Source of the DNA: Acanthococcus lagerstroemiae
Taxonomy: Eukaryota > Arthropoda > Insecta > Hemiptera > Eriococcidae
Assembly: GCA_031841125.1 (NCBI GenBank)
Contig: CM063113.1
Location: 23,767,312-23,831,311, forward strand
Length of the DNA: 64,000 bases
Reading direction: 5' to 3'
Position 1 is the first letter of the stretch. Every line of letters begins with the position of its first letter. The notes beneath the pieces were generated by a model. It made no database searches. It had not been told where the DNA came from and saw only the letters and a list, made by a program, of their open reading frames with translations. Both the position numbers and the translations under genes were made by a program. Below are positions 44,001 through 53,666 of this stretch, in pieces.

Positions 44001-44855
44001 CCAGGCGGCTTATGGCTCATGGCTACGACCAGCCTTGAGTTCTCAACTTCCAGTCCACCACCGACAATAGTGAACAGTTTTGTTAAACTCAAGCTGACTT
44101 TTCCCGCAATCGCTTCTTTCTCTTGAAATAACTGTGCAGCTCAAATGACGTACGAGTATCTACTGGTCGGCCGAAAACCTGAACGATTATAAGTACACAC
44201 GAAAACGTTAATAACTCGACGTCCTGTCTGAAGCACAATACCGCACATCAACTTGGTGTCATCAACTTCCTAATTGACAAATGATCATCTCACGCGCGCG
44301 TACCTCACTATTCTACTTACGCTAATTATTGGTCTCTGTGCATACTCTCGTGACGGTGTAATAAGCAGCATGACAAAGCAAACGCCCATACATAAGTTAG
44401 ATACCTATATATCTTACCAAATTTGTTTTGGCCGTGTCCTAAGTTCATCGTTAACCCGAGATGAATTATATTTATAACAGTCGTGTTGATACGGTTAAGG
44501 TCTCCTGGGATCCATCACAAATTCATAATCGTAATCAATTAAAAAAAATCGTTAACCGCGCCTCATCTGACGATAGAGGTATGTGTATGCTGTGTGCTTT
44601 CGCCCATCTGGGACATTAAGTCAAATGACAGTGTCTCAGAAAACTCCTTCTACCCGCGAGTCCATTGCTATCAAATTCAAGAAAGGAGGAAGCTCCCTGA
44701 ACTGAGAGAAAGAAATGGTAATGGTTCAGTGAAATTGTGCTAACAGAGTTACTTATTAAGTCGTGACAGCCTTTTTTTCATAGCAGGAGGTCTCATAAAA
44801 AATAAAACTTATTAGGATTCAAGTCTGTGATCTGTAAGTGAGAGTGAGTAAAATA
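41061..44855. other. No gene recognised
   Basis: Largely AT-rich. G tracts lie at 42797-42806 and 43140-43149 (after T9). A GGT-rich stretch lies at 43310-43335. No open frame shows a known motif. Confidence 0.5.
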
Positions 44856-45115
44856 CAACTATTAAATTCTTGCTCTTTTGAAGCAATTTGTACGGTCTCT
44901 TCATAACATGTTTTAGACTCAAAAATCTTTGTCCATCTCATTGCCCTTCTTCTTTTTATTTCTTTTTGGAATTGTTCTTTTGGTGATGCACGTTGTCCTA
45001 AATAGTTATATTCATGAACTTGTTCGTTATGTAATTTTCTACTTCGATTTTGGCCGGTGTTTTTCTGTTGCTTAGGATTTTTGTTTTAATCGTGTTTATT
45101 TTTAATGGGGAAGAA
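44856..45115 (-). pseudogene. LINE fragment after the RT palm
   Basis: The minus strand reads INTIKTKILSNRKTPAKIEV (45092-45033), then in another frame EYNYLGQRASPKEQF (45016-44972) and KEIKRRRAMRWTKIFE. This is the KTKxM ... YLGQ ... EIxRRxxxxW order of APE-type LINEs. It ends just upstream of the Mutator-like fragment. Confidence 0.7.
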
Positions 45116-45156
45116 TAAATAGCACGAAGTAGCAAAGGCGTTAGCTCGGAAACGAG

Positions 45157-45380
45157 ATGCACACAAAAATAATATATGAACACGAAATTTTTAGTAAGCC
45201 CGCAACGACCAGCGCACGGAATTTCAACATGTCGCAACAAAATGAGGAAAATGAAAATTGGTTTGAAGGTGCAGATTCAGGGTTTCCGTCAATTAATAAT
45301 GGAATGGAGTCCACTAACGCAGCGGTTAGATGGGAACATACCTTCAGTGAGAGGTTGCCCGCGGGGTGAATTTTCCTATA
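45157..45380 (+). pseudogene. Mutator-like (MULE) transposase fragment, central part
   Basis: The frame contains NWFEGADSGFPSINNGMEST then NAAVRWEHTFSERLPAGEF. This matches the WYEGxxxGFPSTNNxLESTN...KxEHTxRxRLPLxxF block found after the catalytic DDE core of MULE transposases. The preceding catalytic domain is absent. The frame loses similarity soon after the final F, near the border of an inserted TIR element (45413). The matching C-terminal end lies at 46330-46665 on the same strand. Confidence 0.85.
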
Positions 45381-45412
45381 CAGCTACGGCTCTTTGGGTA
45401 ATGATTTGGCAC

Positions 45413-46040
45413 ACACATGTATATGTTGCAGTTTCTATAAAAAGGGGTAACTTTGTAGATCCGACGAATGTTGAGTTACGCGTAGTACGTAATAGAGGAA
45501 TGAATACCCGTTCCAAGGAGCAAACGGCGAGATCCCTAGCGTTTTTCTTTGCGGAGATACAAGCGGTCGAGAACGCGCGAAAACAAGTTTTCGAGAAAAA
45601 CGCGTCTAAAGTGAGACACACCTTTTTCTCCCACTCCTTCAGGCAGCCGTAACTCGCCGTGGAGTCACGTTACCAGCCTCGACGAGGGCTTGTTGGAAAG
45701 GTAATTTTTCGCTCTTCTACGTGGTAACAATTCCGAACATCGGATTTATTCGTGAGCTCCGAAAAACCGCGAAGAAGCGACGCAGACATTCGCATTCTAT
45801 TCTCATTCTTTTTCATAATTCTCTTTCTCTCTTTCCTTCTTCTCTCTCACACCTGTAAATTTTGTCTCTTCGTTATTGTGATGTTTTTTTTCTATAGAAA
45901 TCGACCAAAATCTCAAAATTGATTGTTTCGACCAAAAAATTTTGTTTTTCTTTTTTCGCGTTTGTGAGACTTCAATCGATCGACAAAGTTGCCCCTTTTT
46001 ATAGAAACTGCCACATTATACATATTTGCAATAAACTTTA
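45413..46040. mobile_element. TIR element splitting the MULE fragment
   Basis: The left arm (45415-45460: ATGTATATGTTGCAGTTTC, then TATAAAAAGGGGTAACTTTG) matches the inverse of the right arm (ATGTATAATGTGGCAGTTTC, then TATAAAAAGGGGCAACTTTG). About 40 bp is nearly perfect. Outer limits and target duplication are unclear. The interior is CpG-richer and has no transposase. Confidence 0.75.
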
Positions 46041-46329
46041 TAAGTGAGTTTCCTATGCGCGGATGTTACGCCTGTAGGTCTCGAAAGTTTGTACCAATTT
46101 CACTTGAAGGCAATGTATTTTGTAAGAACGCCCGTGGGCTAATTCTTGTACGCCATGATAGAAAATTGTGACGCCATGATCGAAAATGGTGGAGAAGTGG
46201 TCGAAACGGTGAGACCCGTTATCAATTAACAGCGTCGTCTTCGCTGTTGTCTCGCTGATCTCCCTGAAAGTGTGGACAGCAGCGTCAATGGGCAGTCTCT
46301 AATTAGCCGGTACTCCAACGCACTGCACC

Positions 46330-46668
46330 CGATTGAGGTACTTCATGGCTTCTTCCAAACACTCGGCTGACATCACGATGGGACAACTCAAGAAATTTGA
46401 ACACCAGAATTTCAAAATGTTCGATGATTACAAGCTGTGGAGGAGTAAATTGTGGAAGACAGAGGTGAGGGCAAACAGCGACCCAGTTAATGCTACTTGC
46501 AGCTGTCTGATCTTTTTGAAGAACAGGCAATGCAAGCATTCACTGAGCATGCTAATCCGACTGAAGTTAGTGGACGTCTCCTTCTCAGCTAAAAACATAC
46601 CCATCGGTCAGAAACGCAAGCGAGGTAGACCAGCGAAAGCAAAAAAAACCGTATTAGTGCAGTAGATA
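46330..46668 (+). pseudogene. MULE transposase C-terminus with SWIM zinc finger and AT-hook
   Basis: The frame ends with ATCSCLIFLKNRQCKHSL, a C-x-C-x8-C-x-H SWIM zinc finger, then IRLKL, PIGQKRKRGRPAKAKKTVLV and a stop at 46664. SWIM plus a KRGRP AT-hook is the standard end of many animal MULE transposases. The upstream KLWRSKLWKTEVRAN fits the stretch before SWIM. Together with 45157-45380 it shows one transposase split by a TIR element. The DDE catalytic region is missing, so it is dead. Confidence 0.88.
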
Positions 46669-46920
46669 ATTTTGTAAAACGTTATTTCGTAATAATTTTT
46701 CGTTCACCTGTAAATTTTCCCGTTAAGACAAATTGTTTATCTTTCCTTCTTTTTTACTTCTGTTCGTACATTACTTTTACCATTGACTTTTTTGTCGTTT
46801 CGTTGACAGTTTTCTTATTTTGTTATGACAGCTGATTTGTTCCGTGCATTCAACATCTTTGTGCGGGCTAATAAATGACACCTATTTTTAATCCTCCATA
46901 ATATTTTAGACTTATGCTAT

Positions 46921-49018
46921 TAGTCCAGGGGAATTAGCATTTTTGATGGAATTAATTGCAGCACAGCTGAAACTTAGTACGATTATTCAGTACCTCTTCG
47001 GAAAAACCCCGTAATTTCCCCTCCTCCCCCGGTGTGAGCATCACCCCCCAGAGTCCAAAAAGTGCCCCTGGAAACAATCTTTGGCTTGTATCTAGCTTAA
47101 AATTTGAGTTACAGGTAAAAATATTCCTTATCATAATTAAATAGCGTAAAATTCTCTACAAAAATGATATCTATGTTTTTTTTTCATGAATCCCATACCA
47201 ACCAAGATAATTTGCGTTCAATATCACGCAAGCATGTAAATATGGAGTAACCTACAACTTACGCGGTATACAAACGCCGAACACGTCACTATGCAAGAAG
47301 CGTTGGACGCTGTAATTTTAAATCCCTATACTAGATGGACCAGCTTGTTTTAGAAACCGGATTGAAGACAGACAATAGATATGAAGTTACATGACTATTG
47401 GCTTTTGGACACTCTTGCAGGTGCGCTAGTTTAGTGGACGAAAAGATGATCAGGGTATTTTTACCTCAAAAACATGTATAGGTATGAGCTCTAGCATTTT
47501 CAGTTTTGAAGAAAACGAAAGTGTCAGCCCTTATCATTTCTTTTCAGGTGAGCCCAACTTGAGTTTTTTTGCAGAACATTTTTGTCCCTGATCATATTTT
47601 CGTCCAAATACACCAATCAGCGCGCCGAATTTCATTAGTCCGCTAGAGAGCGACTCTTTACCGTCCAAACGAGAATCGAACAAACATTCATGCGAATTAT
47701 GAAGAGTGCAGGCGGACTGACTCATCGACGCGGTGTTACCTCTAGTGTTTCGCAGCAGTGGATTCTTAGCGCCCCTATCATAGGCTTCATCTTTGCCAAG
47801 GTTTGGATAAGTTCACAAACTGTCAATCAGAAACGAGTGCTCATCATGAAGAATTGAGGGAATCACGAGTGCAACATGCATAGAAGGGATGTTCAAACTT
47901 TTTTAAACTGGCTGAGAGTCCATCATCCCTTCCCATATGTATCTGAATTACAAGATGGGATCTACCCGGGCTTACGAAGGGGATTCATGAAGGGGATATG
48001 GAAGGGCTATACGGCCGGTCTACAAAGGAGATTCATGCAAGGGGAAACAAAGGAATATACAACGGGTCTACAAAAGGGATCCGTGCAAGGGAAAACAGAG
48101 GAGCTATACGACGAGTCTACAAAGGGCATACATAAAGGGTATACAGAGGGGCTATACGACAGTTTCTACAAAGGGATACTTAGAGGCATACAGAGGGGCT
48201 GTACGGCGGGTCTACAAAGGGCAGACATAAAGGGTATAGCAAGGTGGGGTCTCAACGCCGGTGTATAGCTCGGGTAGTGAGAGGGCTACATGTAAATGAA
48301 GCGCTGTGATTAGCTAACCTGATGGCTCCCCTCGAATGGAGCGCTCTGATTGGCTGCTGGAGGGGAAACATGCCGGGTTGAGACAGGGCTAACGAGGGTC
48401 GATTTTCCAAGGGTCTCGAGCAGGTTTACACGAATTTAAGTTTTCCGCATCGGGATCACGAGCTTGTGGTTGCCGTAAAGTGGGTATATCTTGTAGCCAC
48501 ACATTTGTAGAGAAGGTTGTTTAAACGCAGGAAATTGTTTACACGTAGATTCGGATGAAGATGAATTCTTATAATAATAAAGATAATAAATTGAAATTAT
48601 ATCATGTAACATTCTATGCATCCAGTCATGTGTTTTCGCGATTATTTCAGCGTTCTTATACCGCGTACGTTGTAGGTTACTCCATATTTACATGCTCGTG
48701 TGATCTTGAACGCCGATTATCTTGTTTGGCATGCGGGATTCACGAGGAAAAAAAACATAGATATCATTTTTGTAGAGAATTTTACGTTTTTTAATTTTGG
48801 TAAGGGATATTTTTACCTATAACTCAATTTCAGCCAGATACAAGCCAAAAACTGTTTATGGGGGCATTTTTTGAACTCTGAGGGGTGATGCTCACACCGG
48901 GAGAGAGGGGGAAATCACGGGCTTTTCCGAAGAGGGTACTAAACAATCGTACCAAGTTTCAGCTGTGCTGCAATTAATTCCATCAAACACCTCTTTTTTA
49001 GCTAATTCTCCTGGACTA
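46921..49018. mobile_element. 2.1-kb element with ~365-bp terminal inverted repeats
   Basis: The left arm 46921-47281 and right arm 48648-49018 are inverted copies, roughly 85% alike by eye. Shared blocks include TAGTCCAGGRGAATTAGC, TGATGGAATTAATTGCAGC, ACAGCTGAAACTTRGTACGA, CGGTGTGAGCATCACCCC, AAAATTCTCTACAAAAATGA and GTAAATATGGAGTAACCTAC. Outer flanks TATGCTAT and TATACAAT match at 6 of 8. The 1.37-kb interior contains a 48-bp minisatellite and no transposase. Long arms and a neighbouring MULE transposase relic suggest a non-autonomous Mutator-like or foldback element, but this is not proved. Confidence 0.9.
47970..48262 (+). repeat. 48-bp minisatellite (open in one frame)
   Basis: CTACAAAGG recurs at 48020, 48068, 48117, 48166 and 48212 (period 46-49 bp), within units of CTATACG.CGGGTCTACAAAGG then GCATACATAAAGGG. 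As the period is near 16 codons, the plus strand stays open from 47876 to 48268 and reads GYTAGLQRRFMQ-like repeats. Openness follows from repetition and is not evidence of a protein. Confidence 0.85.
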
Positions 49019-49029
49019 TATACAATTCC

Positions 49030-49415
49030 TTTCGCATTAGCTTGAATTCATTCCCGCTTTTGGATATTAGTGATACATCATCTGTACACCTGTAGATTGC
49101 TTAAGTATTCCCCATTAATTAGTATTCCATTGTCTTCCTATTCTAATTTCCTGAATATTTCTTTCAGAGCAATACTAAGTATCATAGGTGATAATGGATC
49201 CCCTTGCTTGACTCTTTGCTTAACCTTAGGGTATTCTCCTACATTGTCAGGTATTATCCTTGCCTCTAGATTATGACACATGTTTTCAAATTAATGGAAC
49301 TAAAGCAAGTGAGTATCCCTAATGGTTTTTCTTAGCTTCTATCATAAAGTCATGTTTTAGAGAGTCGAATACTTCTTATTAGATAATGTTTTCAGATTAC
49401 ATATTTCCTTTCTGA
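49030..49415 (-). pseudogene. LINE RT fragment, motif A to C region
   Basis: The minus strand reads FDSLKHDFMIEA (49375-49340, motif A region), VKQRVKQGDPLSPMIL (49217-49170, motif B), EIFRKLE (49155) and DNGILINGEYLSNLQ (49130-49086), then a degenerate DDVSLISKSGN-like C motif near 49065. Frames shift between blocks. It abuts the 2.1-kb TIR element at 49018. The family is close to the 39.3-kb LINE. Confidence 0.82.
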
Positions 49416-50902
49416 GAAAAAAAGGTAAAAACCTAAATATGGGGTCTTTCCCCACCATAACTCCAGATACATAGGGTCGGAGGAGTAACCCTGATTAGAT
49501 CAGTACCATGTACATAGTACAGGTTTTCATGTGTACAGCAATACTAGAACTTACATGTAGGTATTGGGTACTAAAATTTTGAGTAAATTTTTATGTTTAC
49601 CATAAATTAAAGCGATGGTTACTCGAATGTAGTGACGTTAACTATTTTGAAAAATTCATTTGTCAGTGTAAAAATAACGCTCGTTAACCGATGGATAGTG
49701 TGGACAGGCGGTAGGCAGAATCGACAGAGAGTATTCGGTAAGCAGAGAATTGATTGTCCTTCAGGTTAGCGGGGCAACTGGGACAACAGTGATAAACTTG
49801 GCGTTTTGAAATTACTGTAGGTACCCGAAATTTTGATCAAGTCATCAGTGAATGACACGCGAATATAACATTTGAGAGATCAACTGAGAGTACATAGACC
49901 CGATAAACGAAGAGTAAACAAGTTTTAACAAAACAAAAAAAAACAAAAGACGTCTTAATGAAAAATGTATTTGTACACTTCTGGCGGAACACGATATTCC
50001 ATTTTGCGAAATGCGGCTGCGTGACGTAATCTTGTATATTATGCTAATTGCGATTCGAAGAGACGGACGCAATCGGACGTAATCGAATTGTTACTCGGCG
50101 AATCGGCATTAGGAATTTATTATTTTTCTCGCACAGTTGGCTTAATATATCTGATTAAACGAAGTCGAAAATGAGAACGAGCCAGTTGAGTGGGTAGCAG
50201 TGGCTAACGACGGCAATGCGAAAAATATTGGGGGAGATCCTCGGCTCTCCGCTAGCTGCTCAATGAAAATTCGTCGACGAGGAAAGCGAGCGTCTTCTCA
50301 GCCTCAACAAAATTGGTACAAAGGGTTGTATTTGACAAGGGATGCGCGAGTGCGAATGAGAATATATATCGCGTATCTCAGGGAAGACGAAACGAGCGAA
50401 CGTTCTTTAATTTTCTTACTCTGCTTCGTTAAGTCATGGAATCTGGGTCGTGATAGCGACAGGTAGAGCGGATTTGGATTACACGGGGTATTTCATAAAC
50501 CCACGTCATAAATGAGCCAACGGACAGTACTTATAGTTACGTAATACATCAAAATTTATTATATCAATACAGCTGTTATTTTAAATAGTCATGCGCATCG
50601 GTGGAAGTTAATTATTTTCAATTAGAAGTCACATCTGGCCATCGAGACTGCATTCAATTATAAATATATTTAGGTAAATATCCGGGCAAGTTGAAGCAAG
50701 AATATTTGTACGGTTGCTGTTCTAAGTAACCATTAGGGTGGCATGTTTAATTATAAATACTAATTTATTCTTTCGTTTAATCATTAGAACTTTGACGAAG
50801 TTGGTGCGCACTTCCAACGAGAAAGTATGCAGTAGGTTGACGTTCAGTCCTTGAGAGATTATTTGGTTCCTGTTGGGAATGTTTGTATCAGGATGCAGCT
50901 AA
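49416..50902. other. No gene recognised
   Basis: 50200-50466 is an open CpG-rich stretch (88 codons, basic) without a recognised motif. Confidence 0.4.
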
Positions 50903-51194
50903 CAGGGTATCTACCGGTCCCGGAAATCCCGGAAACCCGAAAGAATCCCGGAATTCACTTAACTATTACGAAAGATTCCGTAATTTTTTACAAATGCTGG
51001 ACACAATTTCTCCTCCAAAGCTTGAACTGTTTCCCCGATACATGTAGACCTTTACATACACGCACGTACTAGTAAAAGAATAGAGGTTACACTGTTGAGT
51101 ATATCGAGCAAAACATAGTATTTTTTTGCACCAAAATTTTTCTCGGAAGCGTCTTACAAAGTTCTGGAAGTCCAAAACTGAATTCTGAACCCTG
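50903..51194. mobile_element. Possible hAT-like element
   Basis: The left end CAGGGTATCTACCGGTCCCGG resembles the TIR of the 35-kb element (CAGAGTGTCTACCGG), and CCCTG closes at 51194. GCTAA precedes the left end and follows the right one, but a full 8-bp duplication is not seen. Internal CCCGGAAATCCCGGAAACCCG repeats lie at the left. Confidence 0.45.
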
Positions 51195-51432
51195 GCTAAG
51201 CAACGTGGTGTCAATTTACCCTAGATACTAGCGTTCCTAGCGTCCGGTTTTGGGAACTCGAAATACTGCTGTACCTACTGATAGTAAGGCTAAACTTCGT
51301 ATGGGTATCCGCCGGCATCCGTCATTTTGATCCTTACCGTTACGAGCGAAAGCATCAAAGAACGAGTCGCGATCGACGATCGAGGTTGCACGGGGAATGA
51401 AAGGATAAAAATGATGGCTGCGCGTACCTACA

Positions 51433-51525
51433 CAAGGAATCCGCCAAGGCAACCCATTATCGCCGATCCTTTTTAATTGTGCATTCGAAGAAATATTTAG
51501 AAACTTAAACTGGGAGAAAAGAGGA
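51433..51525 (+). pseudogene. LINE RT motif B fragment
   Basis: QGIRQGNPLSPILFNCAFEE and IFRNLNWEKRGCFV followed by a stop match RT motif B (QGDPLSPxLFN) of the 39.3-kb LINE family. It joins the BEL LTR at about 51530 in the opposite orientation. Confidence 0.85.
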
Positions 51526-51529
51526 TGTT

Positions 51530-51716
51530 TTGTTTGAGTATAAACGACCCACGTCCAGTTCTTATATATCTATTCCTTAAAAAACACATGGAGCATAGCG
51601 AACACGACCATTGCGAGAATAGCAACTAAAAAACAGGTCAAAACGCGATTAAGTGGTACAGCCAGTGACACTATGCCGCAAGCAGTGCAGCCAATAGTGC
51701 CACATTAAACACAACA
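51530..51716 (-). mobile_element. BEL/Pao 3' LTR, truncated
   Basis: The minus strand shows a purine tract (AAGGGGGAGAG, 51728-51718) and then TGTTGTGTTTAATGTGGCAC from 51716 as the LTR start. A TATA-like GATATATAAG lies at about 51570-51561. The LTR stops where LINE sequence begins near 51530. No 5' LTR is present. Confidence 0.7.
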
Positions 51717-51903
51717 TACTCTCCCCCTTGAAGTTGGTAAACTTCAAGAGACGCAGGGGCCTAAAAATGCTAATTAAACTAATTATTAAAAATGAAGGAA
51801 GTATAAGGCTTACGACTTACAATACGCTTGGAAAGAAACAAAATGTTAGGCTTACGAAGTAAAATATGCTAGGAAAGATAAAAATAAAAAACATATAAGA
51901 ATA

Positions 51904-52908
51904 TTATGATGTAGAATTGGGCAGTTCATGGTGGACGAGCAGTATCAATTTTGTTTTGGGACGTCCAAGTACTCCGGATGCGGTCTTTACATCGGCAACT
52001 CGAACAAGATTGTCCTTCCCGGGAAATACAGCTTCTACCCGGCCTGATTTCCGTTTCCCGGGAACCTCATCCGTTTCCTTGATCGCTACAACAGCTCCCA
52101 CGATGATTAGTAGAGGCGTTCTTTCATTTCGGGCGAACCTGGAGATTATGAAGGTATTCATTGGACCATCGATTCCAAAACGACCTCACTATTCGATGGA
52201 TTTGCTCGAATTTGTTGCGATGATCTATGATTGTTGGGATGGTGGGCTGAAGGACTGTGTGCATTCAGCGGCCGACCTATCAAAAAATGGCCCGAGGTTA
52301 GAGGACGCTCGTCCCTTGGATCGTCACTGGGCTGATATAAAGGGCGAGAATTCAGACAGGCCGCAATCTTAGCAAGAATGGTGAATAATTGCTCTTGAGA
52401 TAGTACGACTTCACCGACAGCGCGCTTCAAGTGATACTTGGTGGACTTTATTGCGGCCTCTCAAAGGCCACCAAAGTGAGGCGAGCTGGACGGGATAAAG
52501 TTCCAGCGGAAACGTTTCTCAGCAAGAGTGGTTTGCACGCTGTTGTTAGTACACAACTTCTAAAGTTCGTTCGTAGCTCCCTTGAAATTGGTATACCATT
52601 GTCAGAGGTTATCGTCTTGGGTAGTCCACGACCTGAAACGAATCTCTCGAGGGCTGCAATAAACGAATGTGTGCCTAAGCTTATGGCGACATCTAAATGG
52701 ACAGCCTTAGTGGATAAGCATATGAATAATCAAATGTATGCCTTGCTAGTCACTTTTGAGCGAGGAGGTCCGAGTCTGACGGATATAGGTCCACCAAAAT
52801 CTAGGCCTATATGTTGGAATGGAAATTCCGGCGGGTTGACACGAGTTTCTGGCAGGCCTCGAGAGACTCGCACAACGTTTACAGAGCCCTACTGATAGAA
52901 CCCTAGAA
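51904..52908 (-). pseudogene. BEL/Pao retrotransposon integrase and C-terminus
   Basis: From 52900 downward the minus strand gives the integrase core: FQHIGLDFGGPIS (first catalytic D), TKAVHLDVAISL, LPKTITSDNGIPIS (second D), then WNFIPSSSPHFGGL and EAAIKSTKYHLKRAVGEV (the catalytic E follows a stop where W is expected, 52461-52463). Then ACLNSRPL, ALTSGHFLIG-like TSGHFLIGRPL, and the BEL C-terminal GRVEAVFPGKDNLVRVADVK and RPKTKLILL. A stop at 52730-52732 and a frameshift near 52520 inactivate it. Gag, protease, RT and RNase H are absent. Integrase inserts the DNA copy into the genome. Confidence 0.93.
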
Positions 52909-53484
52909 TAGCCAAGTGAAGATGTACGCCATTTTCTATCCAGCTTGTTCTGTGGCCTGAAAACTGGTTATCCGTGGTATTTACTGTCTAGCCCAGTATC
53001 AAAATAATTCTAAAAATCATTTTGCTCGTGTAATTTTTCATTTTTCTCCCATATTTTTGCTGGCTCATAGTTTCCATGTGATAAGTTCAGGGATCATATT
53101 AATATCTCTTTCAGTCTAATATGATTTTCTTCTCCGTCTTTCTCAGTCTCTAAAATGTTTACACATAAGTACGTATGTGATATGTTACGTAAAAAGGTCC
53201 CATGTACTGATTTGAAATGATTGAGTTTGCGAGTTCGGTATCACTGATTGGCGAGGTCCACAGAATGAAGGGTACTGATTCATAAAAGTCCCGAAATCTG
53301 ACAATGTGTGGAAGACACCTCAATTATGTAGACCTTGACAATAAATGGTTTCAGACTCGAAAAAATCTTGTATCACCACAAAGGACCTTTAGGCAACACA
53401 TCACGGATTATTTCTATCACATTTAATGAAAACCTTTGTTGAATAATTGGAGCCGAGAGTTTTCCTGATGTAAACAAAAATGTT
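52909..53484. other. No gene recognised
   Basis: AT-rich sequence upstream of the truncated integrase. Confidence 0.5.
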
Positions 53485-53666
53485 ATCGCAGTGCTACCAG
53501 ATCAGTCACCTGAATCTCTCGAAGTTTGTTTCCGCGATTTTCAATATCCAGATCGCAAAAATTGGACATCACATTTCATATTGCAGTCTTGCCAGACCAG
53601 TCGCCTGAATCCTTCGGTGTTTGCCTCCGCAGTTCTTCTTAATGTCCCAGTAACTGGCATCACATA
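53485..53666. repeat. Tandem duplication of ~96 bp
   Basis: Unit 1 (53487) CGCAGTGCTACCAGATCAGT and unit 2 (53582) TGCAGTCTTGCCAGACCAGT both continue with C.CCTGAATC...TCG..GTTTG..TCCGC and end with ACATCAC or GCATCAC. Confidence 0.75.

Noticed and set aside
47970..48262. CRISPR-like repeat array
   Set aside because: The units are contiguous and degenerate without unique spacers, and the genome is eukaryotic.
51904..52908. Intact retroviral-type element
   Set aside because: Only integrase and C-terminus remain, with two stops and a frameshift. There is no envelope or other gene.
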